This document shows positions 55,540 to 64,000 of a stretch of DNA of 64,000 nt, piece after piece. This DNA comes from Stomoxys calcitrans (Eukaryota; Arthropoda; Insecta; Diptera; Muscidae), in assembly GCF_963082655.1 (NCBI RefSeq), contig NC_081553.1, forward strand, positions 150,054,990 through 150,118,989. The letters are read 5' to 3'. The notes beneath the pieces are model-generated. The model saw nothing but the letters and a program-made list of their open reading frames with translations, made no database searches and was not told the origin of the DNA. The position numbers and the translations under genes were made by a program. Within the stretch, counting starts at the first letter, position 1. Each line of letters starts with the position of its first letter.

Positions 55540-56330
55540 TTATATGAATTTAACAAGGTGGAAGAAGTACGATTTTCAAAAGTTGGCGCGTGATTACTCC
55601 CTTTGCAGTCAAAATATCTGCAACTCTAACTAACTTGCCTTTTCCCAGATATACCTTCGATATTCCACCCAATCTCCAATCTCCTTATGCTGAATTGTTG
55701 GCTTAGAGCTTTCACTCTCCACCATCGGTTAAGTATTGTCAGGTTGGTTTCGGTTTCAGACGACTCACATACAGAAAGCTGTGGACCACCCGTCAGGAAG
55801 TGTCCAGGAGTTAATACCAACATATCATTGGGGGTTTCGGACATGAGAGAGATCGGTCGGGAATTACGACATGCCTCTTTTACCGTCAAAATAGTCGTAA
55901 ATTCCTCAAACGTAAACGCGTGACCACCAGCCATTTCCCAAAATGTTCCTTAAAGCTTTTTAACACAGCCTCCCAGAGTCCGCAAACAAATACAAAACAA
56001 AGTTCCTATCGTTATCAGAATAAATGTTTTTAGTGCATCCCATGGTGAAATGCCGCTAAACACGCCGGAGTAGAAAGAGTAGTGGTCACCTGTAAATGAA
56101 TTGTTCGAGTCACAAAGCAAACGAAAATCCACACATATCGTTTAATACTTGCACAAGAACGTCCCGTATATGCTTTAAGATCGAAGTCGATACCGGTGTT
56201 CGTGAATGGCCTAGAAAGAGTAGTGGGTTCAGGAGGGACGCTTTTGCAGTTTTTCGCTGCATGTCATTTTCGTTACAATTAAGGCAAAGTTTATGTTTCC
56301 ATATACACTCCATTTTTCCTTGTAGCACAT
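55540..56330 (-). pseudogene. BEL integrase fragment
   Basis: The zinc-domain end and core appear in pieces (56110-56328: CIWKHKLCLNC). The frame 55626-55934 gives HAFTFEEFTTILTVKEACRN, SRPISLMSETPNDMLVLTPG and HFLTGGP, the stretch after the catalytic Glu in BEL integrases. RVADILTAKGVI near 55600 is the final C-terminal motif. Stops and shifts divide them, and the first two catalytic Asp motifs are not readable. Confidence 0.8.
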
Positions 56331-56440
56331 GGTAAGAAACTTAGGGTAAAGACGAATAATGTGCGATTGATCCGGTAAAGTTTGCATGGAGCAGCCGCTA
56401 AGCTGTTTTGATACGAATTGACATTCTTCAGATTTGAAGC

Positions 56441-56672
56441 CTAAGACGGATTTCTTGCTGGATCGCGCCCCTGGAATGTCAAAGGATGATCAGTAAGATC
56501 GTTAACAGTTTCTAGAGGCTGATAGCGGCATGAAGGACACTCTGTCTTGTTGTTAACCGATTGCTCCCATAAGGACAATGTGTTTTCTATATGCCTCGTC
56601 CAACACAAGAAAACAAAAATCGGATCCCAGCTCCGAATGTCCACATTGTAGAGCCTTAGGGTGGATATATTG
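56441..56672 (-). pseudogene. BEL gag fragment, part 2
   Basis: LANISTLRLYNVDIRSWDPI and the following residues match the part of DUF1759-type gag that in the intact BEL protein reads LEVETGGWDPILVYL. The open frame extends to 56701, but its first residues are reverse-translated mariner sequence, so the junction is at about 56672. Confidence 0.75.
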
Positions 56673-57585
56673 GCCAACCCGATGAAGTTGATGATGACCA
56701 AATTAAAGCATTAATCGAATTGGATCGTCATGCAACTGAGCGTGAGATAGGAGAGAAGTTAAATATACCAAAATCAACCGTTCATTATCACATAAAAAGT
56801 CTTGGACTGTTGAAAATGCTTGATATTTGGGCACCACATGTATTGAAAGAAATTCATTTAACAAACCGAATCAACGCTTGTGATTGCACATTAAACGCAA
56901 TGAATTCCACCCGTTTTTAAAACGAATCATAACTGGAGATGAAAAATGGATTGTTTACAACAACGTTAGTCGAAAACGATCATGGTCCAAGCATGGTGAA
57001 CCAGCTGAAACCACTTCAAAGGCTGATATTCACCAAAAGAAGGTTATGCTGTCTGTTTGGTGGGATTGGAAGGGTGTGGTATATTTTGAGCTGCTTCCAA
57101 GGAACCAAACGATTGATTCGGATGTTTACTGTCAACAATTGGACAAATTGAATACAGCTATCAAGGAGAAGCGACCAGAATTGGTCAATCGTAAAGGTGT
57201 CATATTCCACTAGGACAAGGCTAGACCGCACACATCTTTGGTCGCTCGCCAAAAACTGAGTGAGCTTGGCTGGGAACTTTTGATGCATCCACCATATAGC
57301 CCTGACCTTGCACCCTCAGACTACCATTTATTTCGATCTTTTCAGAACTCCTTAAATGGTAAAACTTTCGGCAATGATGAGGCTATAAAATCGCACTTGG
57401 TTCAGTTTTTTGCAGATAAAGGCCAGAAGTTCTATGAGCGTGGAATTCTGAATTTGCCAGGAAGATGGCAAAAGGTTATCGAACAAAATGGCAATTATAT
57501 ATTTGATTAAAGTTCATTCTAAGTTTTATTAAAAATGCATTTACTTTCTTTTAAAAAATCCGCAATTACCTTTTGGGCAACCCAA
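56672..57585 (+). mobile_element. Mariner transposon, 5' end lost, third copy
   Basis: Same family as 2996-4730. The right end reads TCCGCAATTACCTTTTGGGC followed by AACCCAA. The left inverted end is missing. It is inserted in the older BEL gag. It retains the DNA-binding region that the two tandem copies have lost. Confidence 0.85.
56675..57510 (+). pseudogene. Mariner transposase, third copy (dead)
   Basis: The N-terminal helix-turn-helix is present (DDDQIKALIELDRHATEREI, then LNIPKSTVHYHIKSLGL). A frame change at about 56885 (GATTGCAC where relatives have GATAAGCAC) breaks the protein. IITGDEKWIVYNNVSRKRSW has the first Asp in a clean frame, so the 2-nt insertion of the tandem copies is absent. 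At 57211 a TAG stands where relatives have CAG, directly before the second catalytic Asp. The third Asp lies in YSPDLAPSDYH, and the C-terminus (WQKVIEQNGNYIFD) is intact. Confidence 0.9.
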
Positions 57586-57659
57586 AAATACGATTAATAG
57601 TTTTTTGAATGAACTTTAATGAGGCCCGGACTCGACAGTTACTTTTTGTAACCCAAAAA

Positions 57660-57995
57660 GGGTTATCAGACCTGTTGCGCCCTCTATGCAATCTCTAAAC
57701 CTTCGTTCGTCAACGGCGCTTTCCGAACAACCTCTCGAGCTTCATCTCGCGTCTTGTTATTCAGGTAGAACATCTTCTTCACCGGAGACAAACGAGAGTT
57801 TTTAATGTAAATGGCGGTGAATAAGTCGCGGAAAGTTGGCCAAGAAAGATAGTTCCTATGGAAAAGTTCGGTGTAGCAAGAAGGAAGATGCACGTCGGAA
57901 AGTTCACTATTTGGATTTGCATTCGTGGCATTGCTCTCCGGTCTTGTTGTCTCAAAAGAGCTGCTTATTTTAACCATGCAATCAACGTAGGTCAT
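57660..57995 (-). pseudogene. BEL gag fragment, part 1
   Basis: The frame 57684-57995 reads LPSCYTELFHRNYLSWPTFR, DLFTAIYIKNSRLS and NKTRDEAREVV, the conserved DUF1759-type gag start, closely parallel to residues 127-190 of the intact BEL polyprotein. It is cut at the mariner side and continues as part 2. Confidence 0.85.
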
Positions 57996-58099
57996 ATAAG
58001 TAGTCTGGTATCGGGCCCTTAGGGACTAAGATCGGTTTTGGCATTTCCACTGTTGGAGGTAATCAACTCCTTCATATGTACCTTTTGCCTTTTACAATT

Positions 58100-58745
58100 C
58101 GGAGTTGTGTTGCAATATGCCAACTGAAAGCGCTATTTTGACATACGAGCGCTTTTTGTTCGTGCGATTAATTTTTAGTACTTTCGACGTAATTAATTCA
58201 ATTTTTGGCGATCCAGCTCTATCAAGGGTCAGTGTTTATTGATTGTATGGTAAATTCAACCTAGGTCGTAGTTCACTCCAAGACGAATTTCGTGAAGGTT
58301 GTACAAAATCAGTTGTTGTTCCAAAATCCATTGATGCTGTGCGCCAACTGATATTGCAAGATCTTTATGTGACCTATCGTTAGATTGAGACAACCTTGCA
58401 CGAACATTTGACCGTTAAAAAAAATTGTTTGTTCAATTTATCAATCGCTCAAAAAAAAAGGCTGGTGTCAATTGGTCGAGAGAAATGCTCCAAATATACG
58501 AACACTCAAAACATCGATGACTTCGGTACCGAATGACTTCTTTTTATTCCCGTACGTAAAATATAAAATGAGAGGTCAACGTTTTTCGACACCTGAAGAA
58601 GCGTTTGATGCGTTCAGAATGCATGTTTTGGAGATACCTCAATCAGAGTGGCAAAAGTGCTTCGACAATCGGGTCAAAAGCATGGAAAAGTGTATAGAAC
58701 GTAATGAGGAATATTTTGAAAAACATTAAAGCGATTTTCAGTGAT
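58100..58745 (+). pseudogene. Mariner of a second family, catalytic core deleted
   Basis: The N-terminal part reads GRSSLQDEFREG, then VVVPKSIDAVRQLILQD and YR with a stop before IETTLHEHLTVKK, the DNA-binding domain of a common insect mariner family. It passes directly, after a frame change, to VPNDFFLFPYVKYKMRGQRF and FSTPEEAFDAFRMHVLE and the end EEYFEKH (58472-58729). The region holding the first two catalytic Asp residues is missing. I could not see clean inverted ends. Confidence 0.75.
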
Positions 58746-59800
58746 TAAATTTAGTTTTAGTGTTCTCTAATCTCTCCAATTCTCTAATCTTTGTGGACTT
58801 CTAAGAAGTAAACCGAGTTATTAAGGGACTCCCCACATATTCCAGCATCGAACATTATCAATGCTTCTGAAGTTTCTGTGAATCTTGTAATGGATGACAT
58901 CTCGAAACCAAATTCGAACGAGAGAGACAAGCCAAAATGAAAAAAGGACACGAATCTCTAAAACACTTGCAAAGGAAGAACAAAAACAAAAAGCTCTCAG
59001 AATATAAAGTAAAATAGTCTCCGAATGAAAGTCCAGACGTTCCCGTACAAGTAAATCCTGGTTTGAAATTGGAAAACTCGACAAGTGTCGGCCGGAACTT
59101 CTCTCCAAAACGCTAGAGTAGGTTTGGCTTCGTATCCAAGTACTCAAAAAAAGGTAATTTAAGTATATATGACTCTTGTCCTACACTTCGCGGAGACAAA
59201 ATCTCCTCACTTTCAAAAAATGTACCTACACCAATCGAACAAGGTCTCCGTTAGAAGACTTAGAAACATTATTTCAACCAAAAACGAAAATACGTTAACA
59301 AACCGGTGTTGTGTCTAATTGCTATTTTGGTGTCAATTAAAGTATTAAAAGTGTTAAAATGGTTAAATACCCTTTCTCCACTCGTGCTATTGGTTCAGTA
59401 ACATCCATACCCTATCGGCTTCCTGGCGATGTCAAACTCCCTTATGTCTAATCGAACTTGCCAGCAATGTTTTGTCAGACAAGGGATTTCGTTTTTTCAA
59501 TATCATAAAAAAACACAATTCCATCCGGAAAAATTGATCAATAGACCAAAATACTATAAAATGAGGCTGATATTAAAATTTCGGAGTCGGAAATTGAATT
59601 CCGCGTTATTACTTTGCTTAATAATTTGGCAGGTTTCAAATTCGCATTCGCAAACTTAAAAATTGATTCATTCACGAACATGTTTATCAGCTCTTTAAAG
59701 AAGTTTTACAAAAAAAAATGCAAAATTTGCCCATGAACATTCCATTAAGGAACAGGGCCAAACTTTTCACATATCAATGAGTTCAGTCCGATTCAAATTT
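58746..59800. other. No recognisable gene
   Basis: Mixed sequence with short chance frames. Nothing similar to known domains or to other parts of the window was found by eye. Confidence 0.4.
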
Positions 59801-59866
59801 AAGCTGAATGGTAAGAGGCATCCACCGAATTCGGCTTTCTGCATAGCTGGTTTAGATCTTTATCCC

Positions 59867-60130
59867 TTAGAAGTCAATCAGTATCCATAATAGGTCATTA
59901 ATGGTGGTCAACCATAGGAGTGGCGATAAAATACAACCGTGTGGCGTGCCTTGTGCCACTTTCTCTCTTATATTTAAGCCATTTATCCAGTTTCTTAGGA
60001 CCGGGTCCATCCGGAACTGGTCTAAGGATTGGATCAGTGTGCCGGTCCGCACATTGTTAACAGCCCCCTCGATGTCAATGCATACCGCCAGTATGCAGTT
60101 TCAGTTTGGATATGGGTTTTTGAGAGAACA
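59867..60130 (-). pseudogene. LINE RT palm fragment
   Basis: YAVCIDIEGAVNNVRTGTLI has the first catalytic Asp. RNWINGLNIREKVAQGTPHG and CILSPLLWLTTINDLL follow. The catalytic box beyond is lost at 59870. This piece shows what is missing at the RTE junction in copy C. Confidence 0.82.
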
Positions 60131-60307
60131 GGTTATTAACGCTATCGACCTGTTCGCAAAAAAGCATCCAAGAAGCACATTTTGCCGCTCTGGTAATCTT
60201 ATTGTATTCCTTGAGCTGTGTGTAATACACATTCTAATAAAATTCCGATTTTTTACGACGTGCTCTTTTAAAAAATTCAGCGGACCTCTTTCCTAATGTC
60301 TCCCCGG

Positions 60308-60950
60308 TCATACAGGGTTTTTCTTGGGCTGATTTCCTTTCCCGAAGAGGAAAGCTAGCTTTGAGGAACCCCTCGGTGCAGTCGTAATCCTGTCATCTCT
60401 GCTTGGACAATATAAATAATCTTGGCCAAGTTTTCTTCTGAGTAGCCTTCCGAATTTTGTCCAGTTGATTTTCAACTTTTTCCGCAAGCTTATCGGATTC
60501 GGTGCTGGCCGTGCACCGATGGTCAGAGAATAATGTCCTTCCATCTTGAAGTAGGTGATGGGCCGTCGTCGGGTCCCTGTTTGTTAGGCTGTGTTGAGTC
60601 TCTCGCCACTGCACCCCCTGATCTTTGCTTATCCTAGTCTTTTCAATATTGAGAGAGACCGCGATTCTCTCGTCGACAGCCCACTGTTCGTTGGGCGGTA
60701 TTGAGTCACCTACCACTGCACGGCCTTATGTCTCAATATGCGGATTTTTGCCTATCCTAGTCTTCCCAATCTTGAGAAAGACAGATTTGCTCCCGTATTG
60801 CGCCGTGCCTTTAATCTTAGCCAAACTCGTCACGGAGACTTGATCAATGCCAACCACGATAGTTCCTTCCTCCTTCTCCTCCCTGTGGAAGACCTCCCAC
60901 TTCTTGCGACAAAACCTTCGTTTTGCTTGCCCAAGAATCCCAAAATGCAT
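60308..60950 (-). pseudogene. LINE endonuclease fragment
   Basis: GRTLFSDHRCTAS carries the SDH signature, followed in the next frame by KLKINWTKFGRLLRRKLG, a helix typical of the link between endonuclease and RT. Upstream the frames 60393-60716 and 60726-60950 continue the domain. A block of about 120 bp is repeated there with changes (60630-60690 and 60750-60810 share CCTATCCTAGTCTT-like words). Confidence 0.62.
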
Positions 60951-61290
60951 TCCGTCGCAAATTTACTACTGATTAAGACCGTCGCCTTTGTGAGCTAGGG
61001 GATGCCATCTATCTCCCCAGGTCGAGCTTTGTGGCCACCCAGGGAGCGTGGATACCACCGACGAGCTGCCGTCTTTGTCTACCTCCGCAGGACACTGTCT
61101 GGAGCCTTCATTACGGGATGGCTGGCTTGGTTTTCCCAGAGTACTTGAAACCGGATCGCTTCCTCGATCTACTTGTGAGCTTAGCAAAGCGATCGCTCAC
61201 TTCTGTCGTCATCCAGATACCCTCATCTCGTGATCTTGCAGAATTACAAACCAGTTCTAAACTTATCAAAATTTCCTGAGTGTTTCCTCG

Positions 61291-62085
61291 GATGACAATA
61301 TTATCACATTAAACTTTTCTTCACTTTTTAAATTTACATCAAATTATCTCCTTTTATTAACGTTTTATTCGCAATGTTTCAATTTAATAACTATAGTGTG
61401 ACCACGTTGTTGGCGAATGAGTGTGTAATTGGAGAAATAAGAGACCAATGGTCAAGCCCAATGACATAAAGATGTTATAAATTCTTATTTTCCTTATTTC
61501 TGTCTATGTAGAATTGAGGGGAGTCGACGAGAATTGTAAAAATGTGTGCTTCACGCAGGATAAGTATTGGAGTCGGAGTCGTCGCCTGCTTTCTGCAAGT
61601 GCTGTAGCGTATACCACTTTTTTAGACTTTCAGTGGTATTCTGAGGAGAATTTTAGTATATGTAAACTATGTATCTGTAACTGCCTGATCTATTATTTAT
61701 GACGGTATCGCCTGATGTTGCGTCGGTTTCGCACAGAGAGTACAAAAGGTGTATGTAAGGAATATAACACCAAATAAGAAGGGGAAACTTACAAGGAGGA
61801 ATAAAGAAACGGAATCAGCAGTGCTGTGAGACAAAGATCGTCTGTGTAATATTTATGTAAAATCATTTGTACGTAACCCACGTATAGGCATGCATATATA
61901 TTTATATATGTTTTCAACAAATAGTTATTTCTCGTGGAGAATTTAGATTGGAGGAGAAATAAAAGAGTCGATAACCTACAACCCTGTCTCTTCACACAAC
62001 TAAGACAAATTTGTTCTCTCTAATTTTTTCCCTTACTTTCAATAAAATAAAAATATTAAAAGCATCTCCCTTTAAACCAGCATTA
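61291..62085. other. No recognisable gene; AT-rich
   Basis: No domain is visible. The short frames at 61514-61702 and 61789-61995 show no support beyond being open. Confidence 0.4.
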
Positions 62086-62285
62086 TAAAGGGTGATTTTT
62101 TTGAGGTTAGGATTTTCATGCATTAGTATTTGACAGATCACGTGGGATTTCAGACATGGTGTCAAAGAGAAAGATGCTCAGTATGCTTTGACATTTCATC
62201 ATGAATAGACTTACTAACGAGCAACGCTTGCAAATCATTGAATTTTATTACCAAAATCAGTGTTCGGTTCGAAATGTGTAAGCAG
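62086..62285 (+). pseudogene. Tc1/mariner-type 5' end fragment (third family)
   Basis: AAAGGGTGATTTTTTTGAGG after a TA looks like the inverted end of a common fly Tc1/mariner-like family. At 62201 the transposase starts MNRLTNEQRLQIIEFYYQNQ, then CSVRNV and a stop. Everything downstream is missing. It is an unrelated family to the other mariners in the window. Confidence 0.7.
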
Positions 62286-62599
62286 GTACATAGTAATTAA
62301 ATTTGGATTTCTTTCGGACAGCAAAATGTGAATTTTTTCTCTGCTTTCAGAAATGGCTTGATTGGAATTTGCTGATGATTTTGATGTTGTTCTACTTTAG
62401 GATATCCAAATCCGGTTCGCTAGGACCATGTAAATATCCATAGAAGTGCAAGGTTGGTTTGCCAAAGAAATTAAAATCAGTTGTTTAACTCAAATTTTGT
62501 GTCAGGTCTTGTGGTTGCTTCTTCATTGTAGTCATAAAACTAAACTTAACTCACACTAAAGTGGCATCTGAAGTTGAAGTTTTAAGAAGGGTAAGGAAA

Positions 62600-63930
62600 T
62601 GTTTTGGTATTAACAGGCTTGAATCCGGGGATATTCCACTGTCTGTAAAGGAGCGCGATTAGACCAATACTTACGTACGCCTCCGCAGTTTTGTGGATTG
62701 CGATGAAGAAAAAGGGCAACGTAAGGATAATACAACAGGTTCAGAGGCGCAGGCGGAGCGATGAGGACCATGCCCACTAAAGCATTGCAGACTAGATATC
62801 CGACCCACTGACACACACAGATTAAGTGTGAGGCAGCCACTGTGGCTATGAGACTTAAGGCGTTGGGAGAATGGATTGAGGATGGGAGCAGGTCATACCG
62901 TCGCGGTATAATTGAGGCGAAGATAGGAAACCCGGACGGAAAAAAAGAGGTTTCCAATCGAATGCCTGCGATGACACTTGAAGTCGAGTGCAAGACATTG
63001 CTGCCGGAATCACAGTCTTGGATTGACGAAACTCTGGAATTGCCATATGGGAGATCATGCTATACAAATGGACAAAAGATAGAGGACAGAGTGGGCCTGG
63101 GATTTACATCGAGAACCGATGGATTGAGATCCGTTTTCGACTGCTTGACCACAGTTCGATCAGAGATCCTGCCGATCGCGGAATACTTGAAGTGTTCAAG
63201 CGATGACGTCGAGTGTGAACATCTTTAAGGACAGTTAACTCACCATCAGGACAATAACAACCAGAACAGTAAGGTCACGAACAGTCTTGGAGTGTGAGAA
63301 GGAGATAAACGCCTTCTCTGGGGATGACACAATCCGCATCGTTTTGGTGCCGGGCCATAGCGGAGTAAGCGGGAATAAAATAACATACAATTTGGCAGTG
63401 AAGGCCAGAGGATTGCCTTCAATAAACTTGGTTATCCCGAAGCCTTTCGGGTTGACGCATTCCGAGTTGAAGTGGTGCGTGTGCTATGAACGAAAATGTA
63501 ACTGTGCAATAGCGAAACGGTCGGCAGGACGGCGAGAATCCTATGGAGGTTCCGGAGAAGATCATGAGAAGGCAAGGCATTACGGAACACAGCACTACGA
63601 GCTTACTTATGCAAAATCGGTGTGGCAAGTGATAGCATGTGAGGAAGATGATGTTACGTTGGAGCATTTCCCATGTCATTGCCCTGCCTTCGCGGCTAAC
63701 AACATCGGCACTTAGGTGGGGACACAATACCAGACATGAACCAACTTTGGGGTTTGGTATGGGTAACACTTGAGGATTTTGTAATTAGAGCGAAATTCCT
63801 GACATAGATTTTCTTCTTCGACGTTACTTTTTATTATTTAGAGCGAACAACAAGCCGATTACTAGTTTAGGTGTAAGTCCATAGTGGCATGCGGCGGGTT
63901 AGTATTCGCACCATATTTTCAACCTAACAT
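62600..63930 (+). mobile_element. RNase H-bearing LINE, 5'-truncated copy E
   Basis: The RT thumb, RNase H and C-terminal tail are on the plus strand, ending in AACCTAACATAACCT at 63918-63932. At that point it meets the 3' end of a minus-strand LINE. It is a cousin of copies A and B but a distinct family by sequence. Confidence 0.75.
62640..63720 (+). pseudogene. LINE RT thumb, RNase H and Cys/His tail (copy E)
   Basis: IRPILTYASAVLW opens the thumb. The frame 62842-63228 gives AMRLKALGEWIED and then SCYTNGQKIEDRVGLGF, where the expected first RNase H Asp (YTDGSK) is Asn. After a frame change, 63287-63715 gives CEKEINAFSGDDTIRIVLVP and GHSGVSGNKITYNLAVKARG, in which Glu and Asp of the last catalytic motif are Lys and Tyr. 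EDDVTLEHFPCHCPAFAANN is the C-terminal tail motif. The RNase H could not work. Confidence 0.8.
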
Positions 63931-63932
63931 AA

Positions 63933-64000
63933 CCTAGGTTAGGTTAGGTTTATGTGGCAGTCTAGCCATCAGACTCACTTAGACGTTTTTGTCCATTGTG
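63933..64000 (-). mobile_element. RNase H LINE 3' end (copy D), cut by the window edge
   Basis: AGGTTAGGTTAGGTTTATGTG followed by ATCAGACTCACTTAGACG is the same 3' end as at 25434 and 33190. The element continues to the right of the window. Confidence 0.75.

Larger units (their letters stand above)
55540..58000 (-). mobile_element. Older BEL/Pao copy, deleted and interrupted by a mariner
   Basis: Reading right to left: gag 5' part (57684-57995), a mariner insertion (56672-57585), more gag (56441-56672), then integrase (55540-56430). Protease, RT and RNase H are missing, so a large deletion joined gag to integrase. It belongs to a different BEL family from the intact element, with similar domain wording but low identity. 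Confidence 0.78.
59800..61290 (-). mobile_element. RNase H-type LINE fragment (endonuclease and RT)
   Basis: Reading right to left: ORF1 or endonuclease N-terminal scraps (60726-61187), endonuclease end (60308-60716) and the RT palm (59867-60130). It is the same group as copy C, since both share VCIDI and NNVRTGTLIQSLD-type wording. It is GC-richer than its surroundings and broken in many places. Confidence 0.68.

Noticed and set aside
1..64000. tRNA, rRNA or other structural RNA genes.
   Set aside because: I looked for tRNA-like T-arm and A/B-box words and rRNA core words and found none I could support. The primer-binding sites only resemble tRNA ends.

Overview
The window looks like a transposon graveyard from the genome of a higher fly (calyptrate Diptera; a muscid-like species is my guess). 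The basis is the repeat content: four 'mini-me'-type elements with their fly-specific conserved core, mariner and Tc1 elements, jockey-, RTE- and RNase H-bearing LINEs, an env-bearing Gypsy element (errantivirus) and BEL/Pao elements. The sequence is AT-rich and I found no complete host gene, rRNA, tRNA or CRISPR array. Almost every long open frame belongs to a mobile element, and most are broken.

Layout. 0.5-1.8 kb: Gypsy integrase relic and a jockey tail. 1.8-2.9 kb: mini-me copy carrying a 238-bp mariner-derived MITE. 3.0-4.7 kb: a mariner with a 784-bp internal tandem duplication. 4.7-8.3 kb: an old LINE on the minus strand (RT, endonuclease, ORF1 with a PHD-type finger). 7.9-14.1 kb: a large inverted repeat with arms of about 3 kb around an AT-rich loop; each arm holds the LINE ORF1 end, a mini-me copy and a block with exon-like pieces. 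14.2-22.0 kb: a defective errantivirus (gag-pro-RT-RH-IN-env) with a mini-me copy inside its integrase. 22.1-23.6 kb: a dead Tc1-like transposon with doubled ends. 23.6-29.3 kb: little that can be identified apart from an RNase H LINE tail. 29.3-32.6 kb: an RTE-like LINE. 33.2-38.0 kb: a long RNase H LINE. 38.5-40.05 kb: jockey. 40.2-44.3 kb: an RNase H LINE split by a second RTE copy.

44.5-55.1 kb is the only element that looks intact and young: a 10.6-kb BEL/Pao element on the minus strand. It has two 953-bp LTRs in which I saw no difference, a 5-bp target duplication, a polypurine tract, and a 1816-codon polyprotein with every catalytic residue present. Between pol and the 3' LTR, where other elements carry env, it has a second open frame of 312 codons. 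This is markedly more GC-rich and encodes a second nucleocapsid-plus-protease module in which the catalytic Asp is gone. The whole element is also studded with the pentamer GGGTC on one strand only. These two features are the most unusual things in the window.

55.5-58.0 kb: a broken BEL copy interrupted by a mariner. 58.1-58.7 kb: a second mariner family without a catalytic core. 59.8-64.0 kb: RNase H LINE pieces, ending in two LINE copies joined tail to tail at their AACCT repeats.
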